From Bacteroidales bacterium (GTDB lineage: Bacteria > Bacteroidota > Bacteroidia > Bacteroidales > JAADJA01), in the NCBI GenBank assembly GCA_030635465.1, contig DAOVYU010000118.1, positions 1 through 5,292 on the forward strand: a stretch of 5,292 nt of DNA, in the 5' to 3' direction. Shown here one piece after another: positions 1 to 5,292 of the stretch. Position 1 is the stretch's first letter, and every line of letters begins with the position of its first letter. The notes under the pieces were generated by a model. The model worked only from the letters and a program-made list of their open reading frames with translations. It did no database searches and was not told where the DNA came from. The position numbers were made by a program, and so were the translations under genes.

Positions 1-95
1 AGGCATGGTATAAAGATTATCCGCAATCAAATTTCCATTGGATAAATGATAACAATGAATGGATGCAAATTGATAAACTAAATCTAAAGATATGA
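1..95 (+). pseudogene. 3' end of a truncated DUF2279 (YfiM-like) gene, 5' part outside window
   Basis: The reading frame in phase with base 3 is open from the window edge to a TGA at 93-95 and encodes about 30 residues. Its core, WYKDYPQSNFHWINDNNEW followed by MQIDK, matches from memory the most conserved motif of Bacteroidota DUF2279 proteins (a pattern like W-Y-x-D-Y-P-x-S-x-F-H-x-x-N-D-N-x-E-W-x-Q-x-D-K). DUF2279 members are predicted envelope or lipoprotein-like proteins of unknown function. In intact members this motif lies near the N-terminus, is followed by a Gly-His pair and continues for some 200 or more residues. Here the frame leaves the family right after the Asp-Lys, reads LNLKI and stops. 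None of the three forward frames up to base 312 resumes a recognisable DUF2279 sequence. I therefore read it as a truncated remnant. It could instead be a short intact protein that shares only this motif. The family match is fairly secure; pseudogene status is inferred. Confidence 0.55.
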
Positions 96-312
96 AAACT
101 GACAAATTTAATTTCTATTTTTTATACGTAATGATATGTATTGCGTATATAGTCAATTATACTGAAATTGGACAGAAATTTTTGACAAAATATGGTTCAC
201 CAACCTGAGCTTTGCTATTTGTATTTACAATTAACAGTAAGGTGATTAAGATCAATGATATCTCTCGTAGATTTTTTGTCAAAATAAATATTAGATTATT
301 AAGTCTTAGAAC
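96..312. other. AT-rich intergenic stretch without convincing gene
   Basis: This stretch separates the DUF2279 remnant from the hairpin at the end of the minus-strand operon. The only forward reading frame of note is a 38-codon ORF at 92-208. Its ATG overlaps the stop of the remnant (ATGA), it has a hydrophobic stretch (FYFLYVMICIAYIV), and it resembles no family I know. It may be decayed coding DNA from the truncated gene or simple chance. The nonamer AATGATATC occurs at 254-262 and again in the hairpin arm at 342-350, with a near copy at 130-138. In such AT-rich DNA this is weak evidence of anything. No tRNA-like fold, transposon end or Bacteroidota promoter was seen. Confidence 0.4.
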
Positions 313-361
313 ATAATGGGATATCATCAATTTTTCTAATTAATGATATCCATTATTTTTT
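313..361 (+). terminator. Rho-independent terminator hairpin at the convergent gene end
   Basis: The arm ATAATGG(G)ATATCAT (313-327) pairs with ATGATATCCATTAT (343-356), with a single bulged G. After one C-A mismatch the stem continues with AATT (329-332) against AATT (338-341), leaving a 5-base loop (333-337). A run of six T's (356-361) follows on the + strand, the classic form of an intrinsic terminator for transcription coming from the left. On the minus strand the hairpin overlaps the mltG stop codon (353-355) and is followed by ATTATGTTCT, a poor U-tract. It may still help end or protect the 3' end of the operon mRNA, but that direction is less certain. Confidence 0.65.
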
Positions 362-1438
362 GATATTTCTTTGGTCCAATGCTCTACGGTATTTATTAGC
401 ATTAACATTGTGTTGTGCATGTGTGGTTGCAAAAACATGATAACCTGAAAAATCATCTTTGGCACAGAAGAACATGTAATTATGTTTTTCCTGATTCAAA
501 ACCGCATCAATAGCAGAAACTGAAGGGATACATATTGGTCCTGGAGGCAATCCATAATATTTATAGGTATTATATGGCGAATCTATTAGTTTGTGAACAT
601 TCAAAACACGTCTCATACTAAAGTCACCCCAGGCAAAAATGATGGTTGGATCAGCTTGTAACCTCCAGTTATATTTCATTCTGTTTAAATATACTCCTGC
701 TATGATTGCTTTCTCATCATTCTTAGCCGTTTCTTTGTCCACTATTGAAGCTAAAACACTAACATCCTCGGGATCTAATCCCAACAATTCTGCCTTTTGC
801 CTGCGTTCGTTGTTCCAGAATTTATTGTATTCGGTATACATACGATCCATAAAATCTTTAGCTGTCATATTCCAATACAGTTCATATGTATTAGGAATGA
901 ACATGGAAGCAATATTTTCCAGGTTAAAGCCAAAAATCCCTATAAAGAGTGAATCGTTCAGCAAACTAATAATATCCGTAGAGTCAGGCTCAATTTGTTT
1001 GGATATTTTTTCGGCAAAATCTCCTTTTGTCCTGATATTATTGAATACTAATTTTATCGGTGTTTGCTCACCAGAACGTAATAAGTTTATCAGTTCATCA
1101 TTGCTCATCCCATCTTCCAGCAGGTATCTTCCAGAATGAATATTATTCTTCAGATTTTTCTTTTTTGAGAGCCATTCAAAACTTATCCGATTGATAACAA
1201 TACCATGCTCATACAATAATGTTTTTACATCTTCATAGTCTGAACCTGTAGGAATATATAATGAAATTGTCTGATCATCTTTCACCCATGTATTGGGTTG
1301 CAAAATAACTTTATACAACTGATATCCTGCCAAAATAGCAGCAATTATCAAGACGATAAAAACATATATTAAAAATTTGGAAAATTTTGACCGCTTTTTT
1401 AACCTACCACTATTGTATTTTGAATGATAGTACTCCAT
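353..1438 (-). CDS. mltG: MltG (YceG-like) endolytic murein transglycosylase
   Basis: This 361-residue protein belongs to the YceG/MltG family, inner-membrane lytic transglycosylases that cut nascent peptidoglycan strands and are thought to set glycan length. A short basic cytoplasmic N-terminus (residues 1-20, with KKR) precedes one transmembrane segment (about 21-43). A LysM-like subdomain (about 57-122) and the catalytic domain (about 130-355) follow in the periplasm. Family landmarks are FIPNTYELYW (180-189), ASIVDKETAKNDEK (230-243) with the presumed catalytic Glu236, the LNRM / RLQADPT region (251-265), and YNTYKYYGLPPGPI followed by CIPS (289-305). The late G-x-H-x-F motif (332-336) and an N-terminal anchor of normal size argue that the protein is complete. 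It is the last gene of the minus-strand cluster, 82 bases after the preceding acetyltransferase gene, so it may be read through or have its own weak promoter. Old annotations call this family aminodeoxychorismate lyase, which is misleading. Confidence 0.95.
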   Translation of the reverse strand: MEYYHSKYNSGRLKKRSKFSKFLIYVFIVLIIAAILAGYQLYKVILQPNTWVKDDQTISLYIPTGSDYEDVKTLLYEHGIVINRISFEWLSKKKNLKNNIHSGRYLLEDGMSNDELINLLRSGEQTPIKLVFNNIRTKGDFAEKISKQIEPDSTDIISLLNDSLFIGIFGFNLENIASMFIPNTYELYWNMTAKDFMDRMYTEYNKFWNNERRQKAELLGLDPEDVSVLASIVDKETAKNDEKAIIAGVYLNRMKYNWRLQADPTIIFAWGDFSMRRVLNVHKLIDSPYNTYKYYGLPPGPICIPSVSAIDAVLNQEKHNYMFFCAKDDFSGYHVFATTHAQHNVNANKYRRALDQRNIKK

Positions 1439-1520
1439 TTATAATCAATGCTTTATGTTATACAAGAATAATTCTATAATAATACGTATTTTTTCTATTA
1501 ATGTTTTAATAAAGAGCCTT

Positions 1521-2045
1521 TTAAGTTTTAATTAATTGAAGGATATATTCATCTACCCATTCTTCATTAACATATATCCAATCTTTCTTCAACCCTACTA
1601 AAGTAAAATTATGTTTCTTAAACAATTTTAAACTCGTCTGATTATCAGCCGAAATATTGCAATAAAGTTGATGCAACTGTAGTGTACTAAAGCAATAATT
1701 AATTAATAATTCAAGAGCTTCAGATGCATAACCTTTGTTTCGTTCTTTATCCGTAATTAATATTCCAATTCCTGCCCGTTTATTTGTTGGATCAAATTCA
1801 AACAGGTCAATACTGCCAATGGAATCATTTTGACCAGGTTCATTTTGATCAATCACCAGGCGCAACTGTTTGGTTGTGTAAATATCCTGATGCGAATTTA
1901 AAATATATTGCTCTAATGTAAATCTTGAGAAAGGGGTAATCGTATTACTTAAATGCCACAATTTTTCATTGTTTTCCCATTCGTAAAAGAAGTCCACATC
2001 TGAAGGTTCCAAAGCTCGCAATGTCAAATTTTTTCCTGTAAGCAT
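1521..2045 (-). CDS. GNAT acetyltransferase, RimJ/RimL/SpeG-like
   Basis: The 174-residue product has the layout of the RimJ/RimL/SpeG branch of GNAT acetyltransferases, which move an acetyl group from acetyl-CoA to an amine. It opens with the typical LTLRALEPSDVDFFYEWEN (residues 7-25). The acetyl-CoA pyrophosphate-binding loop is ERNKGYASEAL (101-111), fitting R/Q-x-x-G-x-A/G with Arg102, Gly105 and Ala107. The motif B segment NQTSLKLFKKHNF (135-147) and an acidic-aromatic tail (DWIYVNEEWVDEY, 155-167) follow, as in SpeG-like enzymes. The substrate cannot be told: polyamine, a protein N-terminus, an antibiotic or a sugar amine are all possible. The ATG directly abuts the stop of the phosphohexomutase gene with no spacer, which indicates translational coupling. 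The length is normal for the branch and no disruption is seen. Confidence 0.88.
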   Translation of the reverse strand: MLTGKNLTLRALEPSDVDFFYEWENNEKLWHLSNTITPFSRFTLEQYILNSHQDIYTTKQLRLVIDQNEPGQNDSIGSIDLFEFDPTNKRAGIGILITDKERNKGYASEALELLINYCFSTLQLHQLYCNISADNQTSLKLFKKHNFTLVGLKKDWIYVNEEWVDEYILQLIKT

Positions 2046-3392
2046 TTAATTATATTTTTTAATTATTGATTTTATTTTGCTAACTTTTATTTCTAAAATA
2101 TTTTCATCTATTGCCTCAACCAACAGCCTCAGGTAAGGTTCTGTATTTGAAGGACGAATACTAAACCACCAATCCCTGAACTCCAACCGATATCCATCAA
2201 AATCGAACATGGCTATTACTTTCTCCTCAGTAGCAAAATAGTTTTTAACTTCATTAATAGCTGATTCTTTATTTTCAATTTTAAAATTCAACTCACCTGA
2301 GTTTGCATAATTGCTGATTTGGTGAATTAAATCAGAAACTGTTGTCCCTTGTTCCTTAAATTTATTTATGATCCTTAACACAAGCAAACAAGCCAATATT
2401 CCCGAATCAGAATAATAAAAATCGCGGAAATAATAATGGCCTGCCAGTTCACCTCCAAAAATGCCATCTAACTCTCTCAATTTAAGTGCAGCAAAAGCAC
2501 GTCCTACTTTCCAGATATGAACTTTACTTCCAAACTTTTCGATATATTCAGGAACTGATTTTGAAGTGCGAATATCTTGTAGTACTTTTCCCTTTAAACC
2601 TTTTTCTTCCAAAAAGTAGTGGCCAAGAAGAGCAATAATTAAATCGGGTGAAATAAACTGACTCTTTTCATCTACAAACATAACCCTGTCAGCATCTCCA
2701 TCAAAAATGATCCCCAAATCACAACCCTCCTTGATTACAATATCATGAAGCTGTTTTACATTTTTTAATACCAGCGGATTAGGTTCATGATTGGGAAATG
2801 TACCGTCCAATTCTTCATTTATATATATCGGGTTATCTCCAAGCAATTCTCTAATCAGTAAGCCAGCCATTCCATTGGAACAATCAATTGCAATTTTCAA
2901 TTCAGTAATTGGGGTAAGATATTGTCGCTGAAAGTTCAGATAATCCTGTTTAATTTCCAGGTTAATAATTTTTCCTTTTTTGGAATTTAGAATAGCTGGT
3001 TCATTATTAATGATTTGTTGTTCAATTGTTTTTAAGCCTGTATCATACCCAACGGGTAGGGCATTTTTTTTGGAAAATTTCAAACCATTGTATTCTTTTG
3101 AATTGTGTGATGCTGTGATCATAACAGATGCATCAAAGTCATATTTAGCCGTGGCCCAGTATATCATTGGTGTGGTTGTTAATCCGGCATTATAAACATC
3201 TGCACCACTATCGGTGATCCCTTTGCACAAATATTCAAAAATTTCAGGGGATGATTCACGTACATCCCTGCCAACTAAAACTTTTGATGCATTAAGCAAT
3301 TGAGGCAGAAAATTGCCAATCTTATAGGCATCTTCCTTATTAAATTCAGTATTATAAATTCCTCTTACATCATATGCATGAAAAGCACTCAT
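2046..3392 (-). CDS. Phosphomannomutase/phosphoglucomutase (alpha-D-phosphohexomutase)
   Basis: This 448-residue enzyme belongs to the alpha-D-phosphohexomutase superfamily (COG1109, ManB/AlgC group), which interconverts hexose 6-phosphate and 1-phosphate through a phosphoserine and feeds GDP-mannose or UDP-glucose synthesis in the cytoplasm. All four active-site landmarks are present in order. They are the phosphoserine loop TASHNSKEYNGLKF (93-106) with Ser95, the Mg-binding loop DGDADR (231-236) with Asp231, Asp233 and Asp235, the sugar-specificity loop GGELAGHYYF (313-322), and the C-terminal phosphate-binding loop RPSNTEPYLRL (413-423). The start YDVRGIYN (7-14) is also typical. Motif and length favour PMM/PGM over phosphoglucosamine mutase GlmM, whose sugar loop is usually GGEQSGH. 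One oddity is Ala317 where many relatives have Ser. The gene begins one base after the stop of the upstream acetyltransferase gene (TAGGATG) and ends directly against the next ATG. manB, algC or pgm would all be guesses as a symbol. Confidence 0.93.
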   Translation of the reverse strand: MSAFHAYDVRGIYNTEFNKEDAYKIGNFLPQLLNASKVLVGRDVRESSPEIFEYLCKGITDSGADVYNAGLTTTPMIYWATAKYDFDASVMITASHNSKEYNGLKFSKKNALPVGYDTGLKTIEQQIINNEPAILNSKKGKIINLEIKQDYLNFQRQYLTPITELKIAIDCSNGMAGLLIRELLGDNPIYINEELDGTFPNHEPNPLVLKNVKQLHDIVIKEGCDLGIIFDGDADRVMFVDEKSQFISPDLIIALLGHYFLEEKGLKGKVLQDIRTSKSVPEYIEKFGSKVHIWKVGRAFAALKLRELDGIFGGELAGHYYFRDFYYSDSGILACLLVLRIINKFKEQGTTVSDLIHQISNYANSGELNFKIENKESAINEVKNYFATEEKVIAMFDFDGYRLEFRDWWFSIRPSNTEPYLRLLVEAIDENILEIKVSKIKSIIKKYN

Positions 3393-3393
3393 C

Positions 3394-3837
3394 CTAATAA
3401 TTTAAATTTTTATAATCGCGAATGATATAAACATCGTAGTCACCCAGATAATTAAATCCAGCTTTTGAATATAAATTAATTGCCCTGGTATTTGATTGGT
3501 GAACTTCAATCTTAATTTGTTTTCCGGTAGATCTTGCAAAATCAAGCGAAGATTTTAAAAGATATTTTGAAAAACCCTTTCCCTGGTAAGAAGGTAAAAT
3601 TCCGAAATGGTGCAAATATATCCTTCGACCATCAAAAGTGAGCCAGGATGTTCCAAGTACCTCAGCGGTGGTTGGTTCCTCAAGAATGAATAATTTGCCA
3701 CCCATTTTCAAGGTCCTTTCAATGGTTTCCTGGTCATCACCGCGAACAGAACTACCCATACCGGTTTCAACCCAAAGTCTCTCGACTTCAGAATAATCCT
3801 GTGGTCGATATTCCCTGATAACAGGTTTTTGTTTCAT
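3394..3837 (-). CDS. GNAT family N-acetyltransferase
   Basis: With the start chosen here the product has 147 residues and forms a single GNAT domain. It starts with VIREYRPQDYSEVERLW (6-22), the usual first strand and helix. The strand IYLHHFGILPSYQGKGFSKYLL (73-94) holds the acetyl-CoA loop Q-G-K-G-F-S, with Ser in the last position where Gly or Ala is usual. Motif B is NTRAINLYSKAGF (116-128), followed by a C-terminal strand with DYDVYIIRDY. This is the RimI-like/Acetyltransf_1 type and clearly differs from the other GNAT in the operon. An earlier in-frame ATG (3862-3864) would add nine residues (MKVLLNANE) and overlap dapF by 23 bases. I prefer the ATG at 3835-3837 because it lies four bases after the dapF stop and places the conserved first strand about five residues in, as is usual. 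Substrate unknown. Confidence 0.85.
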   Translation of the reverse strand: MKQKPVIREYRPQDYSEVERLWVETGMGSSVRGDDQETIERTLKMGGKLFILEEPTTAEVLGTSWLTFDGRRIYLHHFGILPSYQGKGFSKYLLKSSLDFARSTGKQIKIEVHQSNTRAINLYSKAGFNYLGDYDVYIIRDYKNLNY

Positions 3838-3841
3838 TTCA

Positions 3842-4630
3842 TTAGCGTTCAACAATACCTTCATAGACCCTTACAACAGGTCCTTCGAGCCAAATATCCG
3901 AATAAATATTATTTTTCTTATTAAATTTTACTTTTAAATCACCCCCATCAGTTTTTATAAAATAGTTGTCTAATCTATTAGCAGATCTTTCCGCTGCAAC
4001 TATCGAAGATGCTACAACCCCGGTTCCACATGCTAAAGTTAGATTTTCAACACCCCTTTCAAATGTCCTTACAAATAAATGATCATCTTTTATAGTAACA
4101 AAATTTGCATTGGTCCCTCCAGGTTGAAATCTTTTGTCCCACCTTATTTTTTCTCCTTCTTTAAATGTATCAATATAATCAAAACTTTCAATTATCTTAA
4201 CATAATGGGGTGATCCCGTATTCAAAAAATAATCATCATCAAAATGCTCAATTCTATCAATATCTGTCATTTTAAGAGATACAATTCCTTTATCTTTATC
4301 AACAGATATAATTTGTGCTTTATGCTTGCCATCAATGGCTTCAAATTTGGTTTCTCTGTTTATCAATCCCAATTGTCCTGCAAAATAAACTATACATCTT
4401 CCACCATTGCCACACAATGAACCTTCTTTGCCATCTGCATTATAATATATCATTTTAAAATCAAGGGTATTTGACTTCTGTAATAACATTAAACCATCAG
4501 CACCTATACCAAATCTACGATGACAGAATAATGATATTTCGTCACTACTTAATTTCAAATTTTTATTCCTGTCATCAATAATTATGAAATCATTACCTGT
4601 CCCATGATATTTTTCAAATACAATTTTCAT
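3842..4630 (-). CDS. dapF: Diaminopimelate epimerase
   Basis: DapF converts LL-diaminopimelate to meso-diaminopimelate, the cross-linking residue of peptidoglycan and the direct precursor of lysine, in a cofactor-independent two-cysteine reaction in the cytoplasm. From the chosen start the protein has 262 residues, close to the family norm. Seen in order: the YHGTGNDF start (8-15), NADGKEGSLCGNGGRC (64-79) with catalytic Cys73, NTGSPH (137-142), GTNANF (172-177), and FERGVENLTLACGTG (190-204) with catalytic Cys201 and substrate-contacting Glu191 and Arg192. Both cysteines are intact, so it should be active. An upstream in-frame ATG at 4649-4651 would add MPGWHKI. I reject it because family members begin only a few residues before the (K/Y)-x-H-G-x-G-N-D-F motif. 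It is the first gene of the minus-strand cluster, and the next start lies four bases after its TAA. Confidence 0.96.
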   Translation of the reverse strand: MKIVFEKYHGTGNDFIIIDDRNKNLKLSSDEISLFCHRRFGIGADGLMLLQKSNTLDFKMIYYNADGKEGSLCGNGGRCIVYFAGQLGLINRETKFEAIDGKHKAQIISVDKDKGIVSLKMTDIDRIEHFDDDYFLNTGSPHYVKIIESFDYIDTFKEGEKIRWDKRFQPGGTNANFVTIKDDHLFVRTFERGVENLTLACGTGVVASSIVAAERSANRLDNYFIKTDGGDLKVKFNKKNNIYSDIWLEGPVVRVYEGIVER

Positions 4631-4703
4631 AATTTTATGCCATCCTGGCATTTAAAATTACTTTTTCAGTCAAATTAAAAAATAAAATTAGTTTAAATTT
4701 TAC

Positions 4704-4711
4704 CAAAAATA
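4704..4711 (-). promoter_or_regulatory. Candidate Bacteroidota -7 element for dapF operon
   Basis: Read on the minus strand, these bases are TATTTTTG, a full match to the Bacteroidota -7 consensus TAnnTTTG used by their primary sigma factor. Transcription would begin near 4695-4700 and give a leader of about 65-70 bases before the dapF ATG. The -33 TTG/TTTG box expected about 19-20 bases upstream (around 4731-4734) is not evident. In AT-rich DNA the -7 string alone arises by chance fairly often, so this is only a candidate. Confidence 0.35.
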
Positions 4712-4807
4712 AGTGTTTTAATCATAAATCAGCTATTAACATAATTTAACAACGTCATCAAAATACCTTTAAATACTATGCGTTGAATATATAACTTAAT
4801 TTTTGAA

Positions 4808-4853
4808 GGCAATTACATGAAACCTTATTGTAAGCAGAGGCATAATAATTGCC
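4808..4853 (+). repeat. Perfect 8-bp inverted repeat in the htrA leader
   Basis: GGCAATTA (4808-4815) is the exact reverse complement of TAATTGCC (4846-4853), 30 bases apart. A smaller stem, CTTA-TTG-TAAG (4824-4834), sits between the arms, so a transcript could fold as a nested stem-loop 55 bases before the htrA ATG. No T-tract follows on either strand, so it is not an intrinsic terminator. It could be an operator or a leader structure for the stress protease. No regulator can be named. Confidence 0.35.
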
Positions 4854-4907
4854 GAGATTAAAAACAAATATGAATTTTAAAATGTTGTTTAATTAAATTA
4901 ATTGAAA

Positions 4908-5292
4908 ATGAAACGATTTTTTGGTTTTTTCTTCGCTGCTGTTTTAGGTGCCTTAATTTTCGCATTGGTATTTAATATTTTTTATAATTCCAATGGAAGC
5001 ACTGAAACAAACCTTGATCAACTTCCAGTTCTACCGGCTAGTTATTCTACACATGCTGCAGTAATTGGACCCGACTTTGTTGATGCTGCAGACATAACTA
5101 TACATGCAGTCGTTCACATTAAATCAGAACTTCAACAAAAAAACAAAACCTATAACGACTTTTTCGATTTATTTAATGACTTCTTTGGAAATCCGCAATA
5201 TCGATATAACCAACCAATTGTTGCTACAGGATCAGGGGTTATCCTTACAAGCGATGGGTATATCGTTACAAATAATCATGTGGTACAGCAAT
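4908..5292 (+). CDS. HtrA/DegP-family periplasmic serine protease (N-terminal part)
   Basis: The first 128 codons of a trypsin-like (S1C, HtrA/DegP/DegQ) protease are present, and the gene runs off the right edge. The start ATGAAACGA gives a basic residue pair followed by one hydrophobic segment (about residues 4-26), a signal peptide or membrane anchor directing the protein to the periplasm. After a short linker, GPDFVDAADITIHAVVHI (54-71) begins the protease domain. A Phe-rich flexible loop (FFDLFNDFFGNP, 85-96) follows, as in the LA loop of Bacteroidota HtrA proteins. ATGSGVILTSDGYIVTNNHVV (106-126) carries the catalytic His124. The Asp and Ser of the triad and the expected PDZ domains would lie beyond the window. 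These enzymes degrade or refold damaged envelope proteins under heat or oxidative stress. It is divergent from dapF, so the two share the upstream region. degP, degQ or htrA cannot be told apart from this fragment. Confidence 0.93.
   Translation, partial: MKRFFGFFFAAVLGALIFALVFNIFYNSNGSTETNLDQLPVLPASYSTHAAVIGPDFVDAADITIHAVVHIKSELQQKNKTYNDFFDLFNDFFGNPQYRYNQPIVATGSGVILTSDGYIVTNNHVVQQ

Larger units (their letters stand above)
4631..4907. other. Divergent intergenic region between dapF and htrA
   Basis: About 277 very AT-rich bases separate the two divergent starts. They must hold the promoters for both transcription units. I see a candidate dapF promoter at 4704-4711, a perfect 8-base inverted repeat at 4808-4815 and 4846-4853, and a 14-codon ORF at 4817-4861, each listed or discussed separately. 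For htrA the best -7-like string is TTAATTTTTG ending at 4805, which has one base too many between TA and TTTG and no well-spaced -33 TTG, so I do not call it. No RNA gene or riboswitch fold was recognised. Confidence 0.6.

Noticed and set aside
92..208. 38-codon ORF overlapping the stop of the DUF2279 remnant
   Set aside because: It is short, AT-rich and unlike any known family. Apart from the ATGA overlap and a hydrophobic stretch nothing supports it as a gene, so it is only described within the intergenic entry.
130..350. Recurring AATGATAT words (130, 254, 342)
   Set aside because: The three copies are unevenly spaced, one differs in the ninth base, and one belongs to the hairpin arm. 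The pattern fits chance in AT-rich DNA.
639..1139. 166-codon open frame on the + strand
   Set aside because: It lies wholly inside mltG on the opposite strand, and its translation resembles no family. mltG has a full set of family motifs, so this is a chance antisense frame.
1481..1490. Palindrome AATACGTATT between the GNAT gene and mltG
   Set aside because: A 10-base palindrome in very AT-rich DNA is expected by chance, and no adjacent promoter or second copy supports an operator.
1496..1511. Stem TATTAA-TGTT-TTAATA after the GNAT stop codon
   Set aside because: The stem is purely A-T and only six pairs long, with no T-tract in the direction of transcription, so it is unlikely to be a terminator between the GNAT gene and mltG.
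1439..1520. Promoter for mltG in the 82-base gap
   Set aside because: The closest match to TAnnTTTG on the minus strand is TATTCTTG, with one mismatch and no TTG at the right distance upstream. This is too weak to call.
2980..3195. 71-codon open frame on the + strand
   Set aside because: It is antisense to the active-site part of the phosphohexomutase gene and shows no recognisable domain.

Overview
The window looks like chromosomal core DNA from a low-GC member of the Bacteroidota. The evidence is the AT-rich base composition, the style of the encoded proteins (the MltG 'IPNTYELYWN' segment and the HtrA N-terminus up to 'GPDFVDAA'), the lack of strong Shine-Dalgarno sequences, and one good match to the Bacteroidota -7 promoter element (TAnnTTTG). 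I see no sign of a phage, an insertion sequence, CRISPR or an RNA gene.

Layout: at the left edge (1-95, + strand) is the end of a reading frame that matches the conserved N-terminal motif of DUF2279/YfiM-like proteins. It stops right after that motif, so it is probably a gene remnant. An AT-rich stretch without a convincing gene follows (96-312), then a strong hairpin (313-356) with a T-tract on the + strand. This hairpin overlaps the stop codon of the last gene of the main operon. Positions 353-4630 hold five genes on the minus strand, transcribed from right to left: dapF (diaminopimelate epimerase), a GNAT acetyltransferase, a phosphomannomutase/phosphoglucomutase, a second and unrelated-looking GNAT acetyltransferase, and mltG (endolytic transglycosylase). 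The first four are packed with gaps of 4, 1 and 0 bases, which strongly suggests one translationally coupled operon. mltG follows after 82 bases. From 4631 to 4907 lies a divergent intergenic region with a candidate dapF promoter, a spaced perfect inverted repeat and a possible 14-codon upstream ORF. At 4908 an HtrA/DegP-type periplasmic serine protease begins on the + strand and runs off the right edge.

Together the genes have a cell-envelope theme. DapF makes meso-diaminopimelate for peptidoglycan and lysine. The phosphohexomutase supplies sugar 1-phosphates for nucleotide-sugar and polysaccharide synthesis. MltG cuts nascent glycan strands at the inner membrane. The divergent HtrA protease deals with misfolded envelope proteins. 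The substrates of the two acetyltransferases cannot be read from sequence. I found no clear candidate for a new defence or mobile system. The most unusual items are the truncated DUF2279 remnant, the acetyltransferase/mutase genes inserted between dapF and mltG, and the structured leader upstream of htrA.
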